A DNA stretch of 64,000 nucleotides from Avena insularis (taxonomy: Eukaryota; Streptophyta; Magnoliopsida; Poales; Poaceae), in contig CM042694.1 in NCBI GenBank assembly GCA_023614405.1, positions 90,689,285 to 90,753,284 of the forward strand, in the 5' to 3' direction. Shown in pieces: positions 10,347 through 22,002 of the stretch; within the stretch, counting starts at the first letter, position 1, and each line of letters begins with the position of its first letter. A program made the position numbers and the translations under genes. The notes under the pieces were generated by a model. It did no database searches. It was not told where the DNA came from and saw only the letters and a list, made by a program, of their open reading frames with translations.

Positions 10347-11939
10347 TTATATCCCCATCCTGGATATGTTCTCGAATAGCGTGAAAACGCAGCTTGATAT
10401 GCTTGACTTCTTGTGTGACCTTGGTTCTTGCGCATTGGCTATGGCGCCCATGTTATCACGATAGATAGACATTGGGTCCAGCGCACTTGGAACCACACCC
10501 AGCTCAGTAATGAACTCTTTCATCCATATCGCTTCTTGTGAAGCCTCCAAGCAGCCATGTATTCCGATTCAGTTGAAGATCTCGCCACAACGCTTTGCTT
10601 TGCACTCCTCCAGCTAAGCTGCTGCACCATTCAAAATAAATCATTATCCAGTTGTGATTTAGAATCATCCGGATCGGTGTTCCAACTAGCATCGGTGTAA
10701 CCATTAACAACGAGCTGTTCATCACCTCCATAAGAAAGAACCATATCCTTAGTTCTTCTCAAGTACTTAAGGATGTTTTTGATTTGTCCAATGATCCACT
10801 CTGGATCACTTTGATATCTGCTAGTTAGACTAACGACATATGCGATGTCGGGTCTAGTACATAGCATGGCATACATTAGAGATCCTATGGCTGAGGCATA
10901 GGAGTCTTACTCATCTTTTCTCTATCTTACGCCGATGTCGGACTTTGAGTTTTACTCAAGGTCATATTAAGCAACATGGGCAAGAACCCTTTCTTGCTAT
11001 CTTCCATTCCAAACCTCTTTAGAACTTTGTCCAAATATGTACTTTGTGACAATGATATTTGGCGTTCGATCTATCTCTATAAATCTTTATGCCTAATATG
11101 TAAGCTTCGCCAAGATCCTTCATTGAAAAACTATTATTCAAATACTCTTTGATACTATTAAGAAGGTCTACATCATTCCCAATCAACAATATGTCATCCA
11201 CATACAGTATTAAGAATGCTCTGAGCTCCCACTCACTTTCTTGTAAATACAAGCTTCTCCATAAGTTTGTATAAAACCAAAACTTTTGATTACCTTATCA
11301 AAGCGTTGATTCCAACCGGGATGCTTGCTTCAATCCATAGATGGACCGTTGAAGTTTGCATACCTTGTTAGCATCTTCGGATCGACAAAACCTTTGGGTT
11401 GCATCATATACAACTCTTCATCAATGTCTCCATTGAGGAATGCTGTTTTGACATCCATCGCCATATCTCATAATCATAATATGCAGCGATTGCTAACATA
11501 ATCCTCACAGACTTTAGCTTTGCTACCGGTGAGAAAGTCTCATCGTAGTCAACTCCTTGAATTTGTCGAAACCCTTTTGCGACAAGTCGAGCTTTATAAA
11601 GATAACATTACCATCAGCATCTGTTTTCTTCTTGAAAATCCATTTGTTCTCGTGACCTTCCGGCCATCCAGGTAAGTCCACCAAAGTCCATACTTGGTTT
11701 TCGTACATGGATCCAATCTCGGATTTCATGGCTTCTTGCCATTTATTGGAATCTGGGCTCATCATTGCTTCCTCATATGTCTCGGGGTCATCGGTGTTGT
11801 CCACCAACATGACATTCATAACGGAATCATACCAATGCAGGTGGTACGATTTCGTTGACCTCCGAGGCTCTGTAGCAACTTCAACCGAAGTTTCATGATC
11901 ACCATCACTAGCTTCCTCTCTTATTGGTGCAGGCACCAC
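10347..11939 (-). pseudogene. Angela-like reverse transcriptase and RNase H, decayed
   Basis: Minus-strand fragments in at least four frames encode the RT start (EAMKSEIGSMYENQVWTL, 11523-11939), the RT active site (LILYVDDILLIGNDV, 11019-11252), the region after it (CTRPDIAYVVSLTSRYQ, 10631-10876) and the RNase H end (EAIWMKEFITELGVVP, 10347-10550). The YVDD catalytic motif is intact but the coding frame is not. The protein cannot be made as one piece. Confidence 0.85.
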
Positions 11940-12083
11940 GGAACTTCTTCGGTCTTTGCGCTACTCGCAATTCGAGAGAAGGTTCGACAACCTCGTCGAG
12001 TTCTACTTTCCTTCAGTCACTTCTTCGAGAAATTCCTTCTCTAGAAAGGATCCATTCTTAACAACAAAGATTTTGCCTTGGAT

Positions 12084-13045
12084 CTATGATAGAAGGTATA
12101 CCCAATAGTTTCCTTGGTATCCTATGAAGACGCATTTTTCCGCTTTGGGTTCAAGCTTGTCCGGCTGTAACTTCTTTACATAGGCCGCATCCCCAAACTT
12201 TAAGGAGCGACAATTTAGGTTTCTTCCCAAACCATAATTCATACGGTGTCGTTTCAACGGTTTAGACGGTGCCCTATTTAAAGTGAATCTGCTGTTTCTA
12301 ATGCATAACCCCAAAATGATAGTGGCAAATCTGTAAGTGACATCATAGAGCGAACCATATCTAAGAGAGTTCGATTCGACGTTCGGACACACCATTCTGC
12401 TGTGGTGTTCCCGGTGTCAAGCTATGAAAGTATTCCACATTTCTTCAAATGCTCGCCAAACTTCGTAACTTAGATATTCACCTCCACGATCGAACGTAGA
12501 AATTTAATCTTCTTGTTACGTTGATTCTCTACCTCACTTTGAAACTCCTTAAACTTCTCGAAAGTTTGGACTTATGTTTCATGAAATAGATATACCCATA
12601 TCTACTCAAGTCATCCGTGAAGGTAAGAACATAACGATAACCATCAGCGATGCTACACTCATTGGACCACACACATCGGTATGTATGATTTCCAATAAGT
12701 CATAGCTTCGCTCCATCATACCAGAAAATGGAGTCTTAGTCATTTTACCCATCGGACATGCTTAGCATCTTTCAAGTGATTCAAAATCAAGTGATTCAAG
12801 AAGTCCATCGAATGGAGTTTCTTCATCGCTTCACTCCAATGTGACCAAGGCAGCGATTGCCACATATAGGTCAAATTATCGCTTGATTTCAAGCGTTTAG
12901 CCTCAATGTTATTAATATGTGTATTTCTACTATCGAGATTCAATATGAATAGACCATCTATCAAAGGTGCATGTGCATAAAACACATTACTCATATAAAT
13001 CGAACAACCATTATTCTCGGATTTAAACAAGTAAGCGTCTCGCAA
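12084..13045 (-). pseudogene. Angela-like pre-integrase and integrase remnants
   Basis: The GAG-pre-integrase region is at 12740-13045 (DNLTYMWQSLPWSHWSEAMKKL). Integrase C-terminal sequence is at 12084-12395 (LKFGDAAYVKKLQPDKLEPK, then KCVFIGYQGN). The integrase core between them is broken by frameshifts, and I could not follow the DDE triad in one frame. Confidence 0.75.
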
Positions 13046-13212
13046 TAAACAAGATCGATATAATGTTCATGCTCAACGAGCACCAAATAACAATTATTTA
13101 AGTATAAAATTAATCCCGATGGTAGATGAAGAGGTAGTGTGCCGACCGCGATCACATCAACCTTTGATCCGTTTCCCAGCGCATCGTCACCTCGTTCTTT
13201 ACTAGCTTCCGT

Positions 13213-14150
13213 TTATTCAGTAGCTCTGTTTGAGTTACAAATATGAGCAACCGAACCAGTATCAAATACCTGGGCACTACTACGAATACTAGTGAGATAC
13301 ACATCAATAACATGTATATCAGATATACCTTTCTTCTTGATGTTGCCGTTCTTCAAATCTGCCAAGTACTTTGGGCAATTCCGCTTCGGTGACCTTCTCC
13401 CTTGCGGTAAAAGCACTCGGTTTCAGGCTTGGGTCAGCCTTGGTCCTCTTCGTCGGTATGGTAACTTTCTTACCACCCTTCTTGAAGTGTCCTTCCTTAG
13501 ACTTGCCTTTCTTGAATTTGGTGGTCTTATTGACCATCAACACTTGGTGCTCTTTCTTGATCTCCACTTACGCAGATTTTAACATAGCAAATAGTTACGG
13601 CAACTCTTTGTTCATGTTACGCATGTTGTAGTTCATCACAAAGTTCTTGTAACTTGGTGGTAGTGATTGGAGGATGCGGTAAACCCCAAAGTATTAGGAA
13701 TCACTATACCCAAACTTTGAAGTTTATTTGCGTGCCCGGACATCTTAAGCACATGCTCACTTGTGAGCTACCCTCTTCCATCTTGCGGTTAAAGAACTTT
13801 TGAAGCTTCATAACTTTCAATTGCCGCATGAGTCTCAAAGATTAATTTGAGATCCTCGACAATATCATATGGGTCTGAATCTTCAAACCTTTTACGAGCT
13901 CCGATTCTAAACCATACAAGATAGCACACTGAACTATGGAGTCTTGATTCTTAGAGCGAGGTAAACATTCTTTACTTCATCGGTAGCATCAGTAGTGGGT
14001 CACCTAGCGGTGCATCCACATAGGTCAAATTACCACTGTGAGGACAATCCTCAAATTGCGGAACCAATCCATGAAGTTGCTTCCATTGTTTTTCAACTTT
14101 TCTTTCTCTAGGAACGCATTAAAATTGATGGTGGGGCTGCCATTGATCTA
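13213..14150 (-). pseudogene. Angela-like gag, zinc knuckle and protease remnants
   Basis: Gag sequence begins near 14142 on the minus strand (reading NFNAFLEKEKLKNNGS with frameshifts). Lysine-rich gag is at 13319-13567 (EIKKEHQVLMVNKTTKFKK). The knuckle-to-protease stretch at 13213-13416 contains KRNCPKYLADLK and the protease motif VFDTGSVAHICNS. Several frameshifts separate these parts. Confidence 0.8.
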
Positions 14151-15324
14151 CAACATATTTGCAATAGTTTAGACTAAGTTTATGACAAATTGAGTTCAAA
14201 TTAATTAATGAAATTAAACTAGGTGAACTCCACTCAAAACAACATCCCTCACATTGTTTTAGTGATCACGAACCAAATCCACTACATCAACACCGATCAT
14301 CACGAGAGTTGATATAGTTTCAATGGCGAACAATCATCATGTTCATCATATCTACTATATGATTCATGCTTTGCCTTTCGGCGATCCGTGTTCCTGAGGC
14401 CATGTCTGTACATGCTAGGCTCGTCAAGACAAACCTTAGCTTCCGCATAAGCAAATCTGGCTTGCTTACGTTGTAGTCACCCGCGGAATCAAAGACACCC
14501 GATCATCACGTGGTGCTTGAAGCGACAAGCTTTGGCAGCGGTGCATACTAAGGGTGAACACTTTAGAACTTGAAATTTATGTGCATGAGGGATCATCTTA
14601 TAATGCTACCGTCGTCTACTAAGCAATACAAGATGCATAAAGGATTAACATCACATGCAATTCATAATATGTGATATGATATGGCCTTTCTTCTTTGTGC
14701 TTCCGATCTCCATCTTCAAGCACGAACATGATCTCCATCATCTCCGGCATAGCATCAAGGTCAATGACGCTTCTTCATGGTTGTCGTCCACCAGCTTCAA
14801 CTATTACAACTATTTTGAATAGACACGCAGGTCTTAACTGAAATTAAAGACAACCATATGGCTCACGCGGTTGCCAACTTACAATAAGGAACATTGCATA
14901 CATCAAATATAATCACAATCATGGCCATATCACATCACTGCACACCCCTGCAAAACAAAGTTAGACGCTTCTACTTACTTTGCATATTTTACGTGGTTTG
15001 GGGCTTTCCATAAGTGTCGTTCTAACTTACGAACAAGAACCACAACATTGATACTAGCATTGTTGATTACCCGTTGTAAATTGGATCTTAACTATGCTAG
15101 GAGAAACAGGCACCATAAAGCCACTTATGCAATACAAGTTGCATGTTAAGCGTGGAGCAAGTCTCATGAGCGATGTCATGTAAGGTTAGCGGGCGCTTCA
15201 TCCCAACATACCGCAAGATGCAAAGTACACACAAAGCAATCTACAATAAAAGCATCAACGCCCACAATGACCATTGTGTTCTACTCGTGCAACAGATCTA
15301 CATATAGACCGGCTCGATACCCTT
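14151..15324 (-). other. Angela-like untranslated leader
   Basis: Between gag and the 5' LTR lies about 1.2 kb without protein similarity, as is usual for BARE/Angela elements. Next to the LTR the minus strand reads gggtatcgagccgg, a degraded match to the tRNA-iMet primer-binding sequence. Confidence 0.65.
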
Positions 15325-17179
15325 TGTAGGGGTTCGTAGCATGGAAAACAAAATTTTCTATCGCATACAAACAAACAAGCCAAGATCTATCTACTAGATT
15401 GTAGCATGAAGTCGATGGAATAACTCACCCTCGAAGATTCCAAAGTGTTTAACGAGGCAGATTCTCGTGGGTGATGTAGTCGTACTCTTTCCGATCTCAA
15501 GATCGCGTGAGCGATCCTTCGGCGCAGCGTTCCGCAGCGCTCCCGATCGGTCACACGTTCGATTTTCGTGAAGACCTTCCTCTCCCTTGTTCCAGCAGCG
15601 GAGGTTGTAGCACTCTCCTCGCGATTCCGTGACTGGCGTGGTACCGGGAGGTAGAGGGAGATCCCGCAGGCTTCGCCTTAAGCCGGTGCAGTATGGTGGA
15701 GCTTATGAGAGAGGCTATTAGTGGTCTAGTAATTAGACACACCAATTAGAGGGCTCTAAACCAATTAGAAGGCTCTAAACCAAACAGCTCTAAACCGGGG
15801 TCTAGGTCTAGTTTCTAGTTTAGAGGATAGGAACTTCATGTGTCTCTAGAGGGAGGCCTGCCCTCCTTTATAGGTGGGAGGGCTGGCGCGCCAGGAGGAG
15901 GAGTCCCTCCCCAACTCGACCTAGGGCTGGCCGCCGGCTTGGGAGGAGGACTCCTCCCCAAGTCGATTCAACTTCTCCTCTTTCCAAACTGGCGGTTTCA
16001 AAGCTGGCAGTTTGACTTTTCAATTTAGGAATTAAATAAACCCTTTATTTTGGACAGCGAGAACACTTAGTACATGATGCAATCATTCCATCTTGCAATG
16101 ACACATTCATGTACCCCTTCCCCGAGTGCGGACATTCGGAACCTTCTAGAATGTTACCGATGAAAACAGGAACCATTCCCCAACTCGAAATGGGACTTTC
16201 CTTATATGAATCTTATTCTCGGACCATTCCGGATCACCTCGTGATATCCGGATCCCATCCGAGACTCGAACAACATTCGGTCTCTTTCTCATAATACCAT
16301 AACTACTCAAACAACGTCGAATCCTTAAGTGTGTCTCCCTACGGTTCGTGAATTATGCGGACATGATCGAGACACTTCTCCGAACAATAACCAATAGAGG
16401 AATCTGGAAATTCATATGGCTCCCACATATTTCTACGATTACTTTGCGATCGAATGAACCACTTACATACGATACCAATTTCCCTTTGTCTCACGATATG
16501 TTACTTATCCGAGGTCATGATCGGTATCTCGCATACCTAGTTCAACCTCGTTCTTGATAAGTACTCTTTTCTCGTTCCGTGATATGTGATCCCTTGTGAC
16601 CAAGTCACATGCTTGCAAGCTAATTGGATGACATTTCACGAGAGGGCCAGAGAATATCTATCCGTCATGTGGATGGACAAATCCCACTCTTGATCCATGT
16701 GTTTCAACCAATACTTTCCGAACACCCAATGCCACTTTTATAGCCACCACATTTACGGTGTGGTGTTTGATGACATCAAAGCATCCATCCAGTAAAGGCA
16801 ATATGCATGATCTCATGGTCGAAGGAATTAGGTTACTATGTATCAGAAAGCATATAGCAATTGAACTATTGAAATGACTTGATCTTTATGCTACGCTTGT
16901 CTATAGGAGTATGTCCACCATATCATTCTCCTAACGATATGATCTTGTTGTTGATAACATCTCAATGTTCATGACAAAGAAACCACATCATCAATCAACC
17001 AACAAGCTAGTGAAGTATAGAGGCCATACTAGGGACTTCAAATTAAGTTTACAAATCACACAAGTATTAATGGTTTCCTTGTTAATACTATTATAGCATG
17101 AATGTAAACATTTATCATAAACACAAAGATATATAATAATAACTACATTTATTATTACCTCTAGGGCATATCTCCAACA
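15325..17179 (-). repeat. 5' LTR of the Angela-like element (1855 bp)
   Basis: Pairs with 8355-10199 along its whole length and is directly followed by the TSD copy cctac at 17180-17184. Confidence 0.92.
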
Positions 17180-17184
17180 CCTAC

Positions 17185-18790
17185 CAGAAGTAAGAGACAA
17201 AGGACTGCGAAGTCCTTTGGTGATGATTTCATAGTATACCTCGTGGATGATACTCCCACTTCTATTTCAGAAGCTTATGCATCTCAAGATGCTGACTACT
17301 GGAAAGAAGCCGTTCGCAGTGAGATGGATTCCATCATAGCAAACGGAACTTGGGAAATTACTGATCGTCCTTATGGGTGCAAACCTGTAGGATGTAAGTG
17401 GGTGTTTAAGAAGAAGCTTAGACCTGATGGTACTATTGAGAAGTATAAGGCACGCCTTGTTGCCAAGGGTTATACCAGAAAGAAGGCGAAGACTTCTTTG
17501 ATACTTATTCACCTGTGGCTAGATTGACCACCATTCGAGTACTGCTATCCTTGGCTGCCTCGCATGATCTTCTCGTTCACCAAATGGACGTTAAGACGAC
17601 TTTCCTAAATGGAGAGTTAGATGAGGAAATTTATATGGATCAGCCGGATGGATTCGTGATAGATGGTCAACAAGGCAAGGTGTGCAAGTTACTGAAGTCT
17701 CTGTATGGTCTTAAGCAAGCACCTAAGCAGTGGCATGAGAAGTTTGAAAGGACTTTAACTGATGAAGGCTTTATTGTAAACGAAGCTGACAAGTGTGTGT
17801 ACTATCGCCATGGTGGGGGCGAGGGAGTCATCTTATGTCTGTATGTTGATGATATACTGATATTCGGGACCAATCTTAATGTTATCAATGAGGTCAAAGA
17901 CTTTCTATCTCGTTGTTTTGAGATGAAAGATCTAGGAGTGGCTGATGTGATATTGAACATCAAGCTGCTGAAAGATGATGATGGTGGGATAACACTGCTT
18001 CAGTCTCACTATGTGGAAAAGGTCTTGAGTCGTTTTGGGTATAGCGAATGTAGATCTTCTCCTACACCATATGATACTAGCGTGTTGGTTAGAAAGAATC
18101 AGGGAGATCCTAATGATTCTAAAGATCAGTTGAGATATTCTCAGATTATTGGCTCGCTTATGTATTTAGCCGGCCTTCGAGGCTGACATCTCCTTTGCTG
18201 TAAGCAAGTTAAGTCGATTTGTCTCAAATCCCGGAGATGTTCATTGGCAGGCCCTTGAAAGGGTTTTGCGTTATTTGAAAGGCACTGCGAGCTATGGGAT
18301 TCACTACTCCGGGTATCCAAGGGTACTTGAAGGGTATAGTGACTCAAACTGGATTTCTGATGCTGATGAGACTAAGGCCACGAGTGGTTATGTGTTTACA
18401 CTTGGTGGTGGCGCTGTTTCTTGGAAGTCTTGCAAGCAGACCATCTTAACGAGGTCAACTATGGAAGCAGAACTCACAGCATTAGACACAGCCACTGTTG
18501 AAGCAGAGTGGCTTCGTGAACTCTTGATGAACTTACCTGTGGTTGAAAAACCAATACCCGCAATCCTTATGAACTGTGATAACCAAACTGTGATCATAAA
18601 AATAAACAGTTCTAAGGACAATATGAAGTCATCAAGACATGTGAAGAGGAGATTGAAATCATCGGAAAATGAGAAACTCCGGAGTTATTGCATTGGATTA
18701 TATCCAAACATCTAAAAATCTGGCAGATCCCTTCACAAAGGGTCTATCACGTAATGTGATAGATAATGCATCGAGGGAGATGGGTTTGAG
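17185..18790 (+). pseudogene. Copia-B reverse transcriptase and RNase H, frameshifted
   Basis: Coding resumes directly after the Angela-like element. The RT start is at 17243-17527 (WKEAVRSEMDSIIANGTWEI), with a frameshift near 17490. RT then continues at 17515-18186 (LDEEIYMDQPDGFV, KSLYGLKQAPKQWHEKF and the active site LCLYVDDILIFG). A second frameshift or small deletion near 18170 disrupts the expected ATRPDI motif. RNase H follows at 18190-18715 ([23 protein letters not shown]-type [13 protein letters not shown]). The C-terminal NLADPFTKGLSR lies in yet another frame. The YVDD catalytic pair is intact. Confidence 0.88.
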
Positions 18791-19363
18791 ACCCACTTTT
18801 TGAGTTGCTCACAGTGGTAACCCGCTCTATGTGATCGGAGATCCCGTGAAGTAGAGTTGGGAGACAAGCTGTTGGTCAACTGGGAGGAGAGTATCCTTAT
18901 AGCATACTACCACTCCGTATAGATGCAATACTCTCCTATTCTGCATGGCAGGTTGGTATTTACCTTAATGTGTTCTGAGTGGCTTGTTTAAGCAAAGATG
19001 TTGTCCTGCAGAACATCTTTTGAAGAACACACCTATATGAGTCTGACATCAACGTCATGAGTCCGTGAGAGTTGGGTGCTCTCTAATAAACTCATGAAAG
19101 GCCATGGAGTATGACGCATAAGCTCCAAACCGCGGAGAAGCTTCGCGGCAGCCCTGTATCGGTCTAGACCTTATGTGAAACTAGTGCGCACCAAACTTGT
19201 AGTTCAAGGCATAGTCCACTATTCAAGTTGCAATCTAATGTAGCATGAAGTTCTAAGTGGAAGTTCAACTTAACAGTCTCCACCTCGCACCGGTATATAA
19301 ACAATGCTCTGGAACTGATTGATGTGATGTGATGATATGTGCCTATGAGAATTTGTGGGGGAT
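18791..19363 (+). other. Copia-B 3' untranslated region and polypurine tract
   Basis: No coding sequence is visible. The purine-rich stretch gtgggggat ends at 19363, immediately before the 3' LTR start tgtcggc, as expected for the polypurine tract that primes plus-strand synthesis. Confidence 0.7.
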
Positions 19364-20307
19364 TGTCGGCATTTGGGTGTGGGCCTTGGCCCATAGGCTA
19401 ATACAAATTCTGAAATTCTCTTGGCCCATTCATGCCTAGCAAGGGGTGGCACCAAAGTTTAGTCCCACCTTGCTAGTTTAGAGGGAGTTGGACCAATATA
19501 TATAGTGGAGTGTTTCACTACCTCCTAAAGAGAGTGAAGAGGAGTGGCATACACGCGCGCTCCTCCTCCTCCGCCGCCCGCCTCGTCACGACGCAGCAGT
19601 TTTGATTCTTGAATTGTGCCTCGGTGCCGATCTTATCTTTTTACTGCTCGGGAAAATTATTGTGCGAGTTATTTTTCTGTCAGCCGTTCTCGGACGTGGG
19701 TTACGCCCCACGTCTTACCCGACCGGCGCCTATATATAAACGGCCTTAGGCAAAAACCCTAATACGAGAAAATACACATCATCTCTCTGCCTCCAGAACC
19801 TTGCGCCGCCGCTACACCTTTTCCATCCCCTCTTCCGGCGTGCACCGGACGACGGGACAGTAGGCCTCCGGAACCACCGCCTCTCGTGATCCTATACGGG
19901 TGAGGGGCGATCAGGTTTTTGGGGAGCGCGTCTGCGCGACTACTGACGGCATCACGTCGACCGACCACTCCTTCCCCGACGAGGACTTCTTCCCGGACAT
20001 CAGCAGCCTCTACATCGACGCCATGGCTGACGACACTGGTGTCAACGCGCACCTCAACCCCAACCTGAACGCGAAGCCGATTCCTCCTCCAGCACCGTAC
20101 GTAATCTGTTCCTATCTAGTTCAGTTTCTGTTGCAGTTTCTTGTACTAGCTCTTGGAATAGATGTGATCTGTTTATTCTGGTTGAATATGATCTGTTCGT
20201 CTATTTTGCTAGTATACATGATTAGATTAATTCCAGCACTTATAGTCATGATTTATTATTACTTATTTCGGATTAAATATTATGGTAATTTGCTTATATT
20301 TTCAACA
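19364..20307 (+). repeat. 3' LTR of Copia-B (944 bp)
   Basis: Aligns with 5011-6002 and ends ttttcaaca followed by the TSD gttgg. It carries the same TATA box and the same ATG-led short frame as the 5' LTR. Confidence 0.9.
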
Positions 20308-20312
20308 GTTGG

Positions 20313-20575
20313 CGACTACACAGTATTCCTCTTTAGCACTGGAGCGGGAGACGGTGTGTTAGCGTTTGGAAGACCAAGACACCAAGTTATCACCAAGGAA
20401 GACGCGGTAGCCCGAGGTAGAACACCGCGTGTCGGGACAGCCCGTCCAGTCCGCATCCGTGTACGTGATCAAGGAATCCGCGGCGAAGGGCATGAGCTGG
20501 AGACCATGGTCGAGGGTGCCCTTCACGTAGCGAAGAACACGCTGGATCAACGCGAGATGCTGGTCTTGCGGATCG
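20313..20575 (-). pseudogene. Copia-A RNase H, N-terminal half; truncated
   Basis: The minus strand reads LRYVKGTLDHGL, then DADWTGCPDTRCSTSGYRVF and LVSWSSKR, a Copia RNase H. It joins in frame with 4685-5010 across the Copia-B insertion. After SSKR a TAA replaces the expected glutamine codon (CAA). Copia similarity stops near 20575, so the rest of Copia-A (RT, integrase, gag, 5' LTR) has been lost. Confidence 0.83.
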
Positions 20576-21280
20576 TACCTGAATCAAACTCCTTTCCTTT
20601 TTCTCCCTACCATCAGGGGCACCTTTCCATATCCCATGTATAGATAAACTAGACAGCTCACAAATGAACAAAATATAACTTGAGACTCGACTGAAGTTTT
20701 TGGCTCCCAAGATCCAATGCTCTTGCTATTTAATTTTTTTTCAAAAGAACATTTCTGAGTTCCAAAAAATATTGAAAAAATATCTGGATGTATCCCATGA
20801 TTTATCCTACAAACGTGCAAAATATCAATTTCAAGTACTTTGTATTCTGAGCTGTACAAAAATGACAAGAGTGTAGATATGTGCAAGTATGTTTTCAAAT
20901 CTTCAAATTTTATCAGATTTGTCAGTTTTGTGTAGGCCAAAATACAAAGAATTTCAAGTCACGGTTTTGAATGCTTGTAGGATACAACATTGATTATGTC
21001 TGGATTTTTTAGATGTATTTGAAACCTATAAAATATGACTTTTTTTAAAAAAATGAAGAGAGCACTAGTGCTCGGGAGGCAAACACACTTTCCGTCGAGA
21101 CTCTAGTTTTACATGTTATAAGACGAAATAATACTCCAGTTTGGAAAACAACTAAGAAATAGCAAAACTACTAGGCCTTAAGCCCCTGAGATCAAGTCAT
21201 TATGTTATTGATTCGATGAACTGAGACTGACTACGGTGATGAAAAGAAGCAGCTTGCTTATATGCACAGAGAGAAATATT
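20576..21280 (+). other. AT-rich stretch without recognisable gene
   Basis: Weakly repetitive AT-rich sequence. The only notable feature is a perfect palindrome, gagcactagtgctc, near 21061. It may be part of an unidentified DNA transposon, but I cannot find both ends. Confidence 0.3.
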
Positions 21281-21299
21281 TCAGAAGAAAACGAGGGTG

Positions 21300-21715
21300 G
21301 CAAATAACAATACGCATGAACAGCAGTAGGTATTTGCAAGCGTACCATTTGGAGGTGCAGCTATCAACTCCAAATTTATAGCATTGGACAAACCATTGAG
21401 AAGCACCCCCTCGTCAAAGGAATAAGAATGGCACTTCCAACTAGGATAATCACAAGCCCAGTGGCCGTCATCACCAAGCCTAACATAGCAATGGCATGTT
21501 TTCAAATTCAATCAGTTTCAGCGTGACAAGACCCAGAGCATAAATCCGAACATGGTAACTGTCAGGCAAAGCGAAAGAGTCGGTGATGCACACAGACGTT
21601 TCAGCGATTTGGACGATATCTTGCGTGCATAGATGTAGCATTGTTCCAGGCTGGCAGAGAAATCCGCAGCAGAGCATTCTAGTCTAACCCCTTGAAGGGT
21701 TAAGGTCTTCAAATG
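21300..21715 (-). pseudogene. F-box/LRR (FBD-type) protein fragment
   Basis: Minus-strand frames read KTLTLQGVRLECSAADFS, then SKSLKRLC, ITDSFALPDSYHVRIYA, LVTLKLIEFENM and HWACDYPSWKC...LLNGLSNAINLELIAAPP. This order of short leucine-rich segments is what I know from grass F-box/LRR or FBD proteins, which select substrates for SCF ubiquitin ligases. At least two frameshifts break it (after KRLC and after FENM). A GT donor-like site follows APPNG. No F-box motif is seen upstream, so this is a partial, non-functional copy. Confidence 0.6.
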
Positions 21716-21723
21716 CTGGGATA

Positions 21724-21927
21724 TTACGAGCGTACTTGATCAAAGACAGTGTGTTCGTGTATGCACACTTCCTCTAGTATTTCAATCACAAGGGGAGAGC
21801 ATACGATTGGCCTCCGCCCCTTGATTTCCCCTCTGCCAATGCTGATGTGTTCATTTTCAAGAATTTTTTTCACGGGAGTGGAGTAGGAGAAGACCGTTGC
21901 CACGAACGCGAGTCGTGAGGATGCCAT
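21724..21927 (-). other. Short open frame linked to the F-box fragment
   Basis: A 67-codon minus-strand frame starts MASSRLAFVATVFS. The sequence around its start is repeated at 29058-29145 (cgggagtggagtaggagaa and flanks), so it belongs to a duplicated segment. No known domain; it may be part of the decayed F-box/LRR gene or non-coding. Confidence 0.3.
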
Positions 21928-22002
21928 CTACCACCTCCGCGGGTGTTTCCAGCATGCAAAAGTAATTTCAAGATTACCTAGTAGTTTTCTTTACCATATC
22001 AG

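Larger units (their letters stand above)
8355..17179 (-). mobile_element. Angela/BARE-like Copia retrotransposon, nested, TSD CCTAC
   Basis: LTRs at 8355-10199 and 15325-17179 share start tgtagggg and end ctccaaca on the plus strand. Read on the minus strand the LTR starts tgttggagatatgccctag, a hallmark of the Angela/BARE/WIS group. The target duplication cctac is at 8350-8354 and 17180-17184. On the minus strand the internal region has gag, CCHC knuckle, protease, integrase, RT and RNase H in Copia order, all fragmented. A polypurine tract (agtgggagac) precedes the 3' LTR at 10200. The element sits at the integrase/RT border of Copia-B and is therefore younger than it. Confidence 0.95.
5011..20307 (+). 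mobile_element. Copia-B LTR retrotransposon, full span, TSD GTTGG
   Basis: Two related LTRs (5011-6002 and 19364-20307) start tgtt/tgtc and end ttttcaaca. The 5 bp target duplication gttgg is present at 5006-5010 and 20308-20312. Between them lie gag, zinc knuckle, protease, integrase, reverse transcriptase and RNase H in Copia order, with the integrase/RT border interrupted by the Angela-like element. The insertion target was the RNase H of Copia-A: the codons on either side of the TSD join in frame. The element is defective because of an in-frame stop in gag and several frameshifts. No tRNA-iMet-type primer-binding site is visible after the 5' LTR. Confidence 0.93.

Noticed and set aside
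10347..14150. Read as possible programmed frameshifting in the Angela-like pol
   Set aside because: The breaks are numerous, irregular and without slippery sites; decay or sequence error explains them better.
19900..20643. A 247-codon plus-strand frame across the Copia-B 3' LTR border
   Set aside because: It is the LTR-encoded frame reading through into Copia-A antisense sequence; it is an insertion accident, not a gene.
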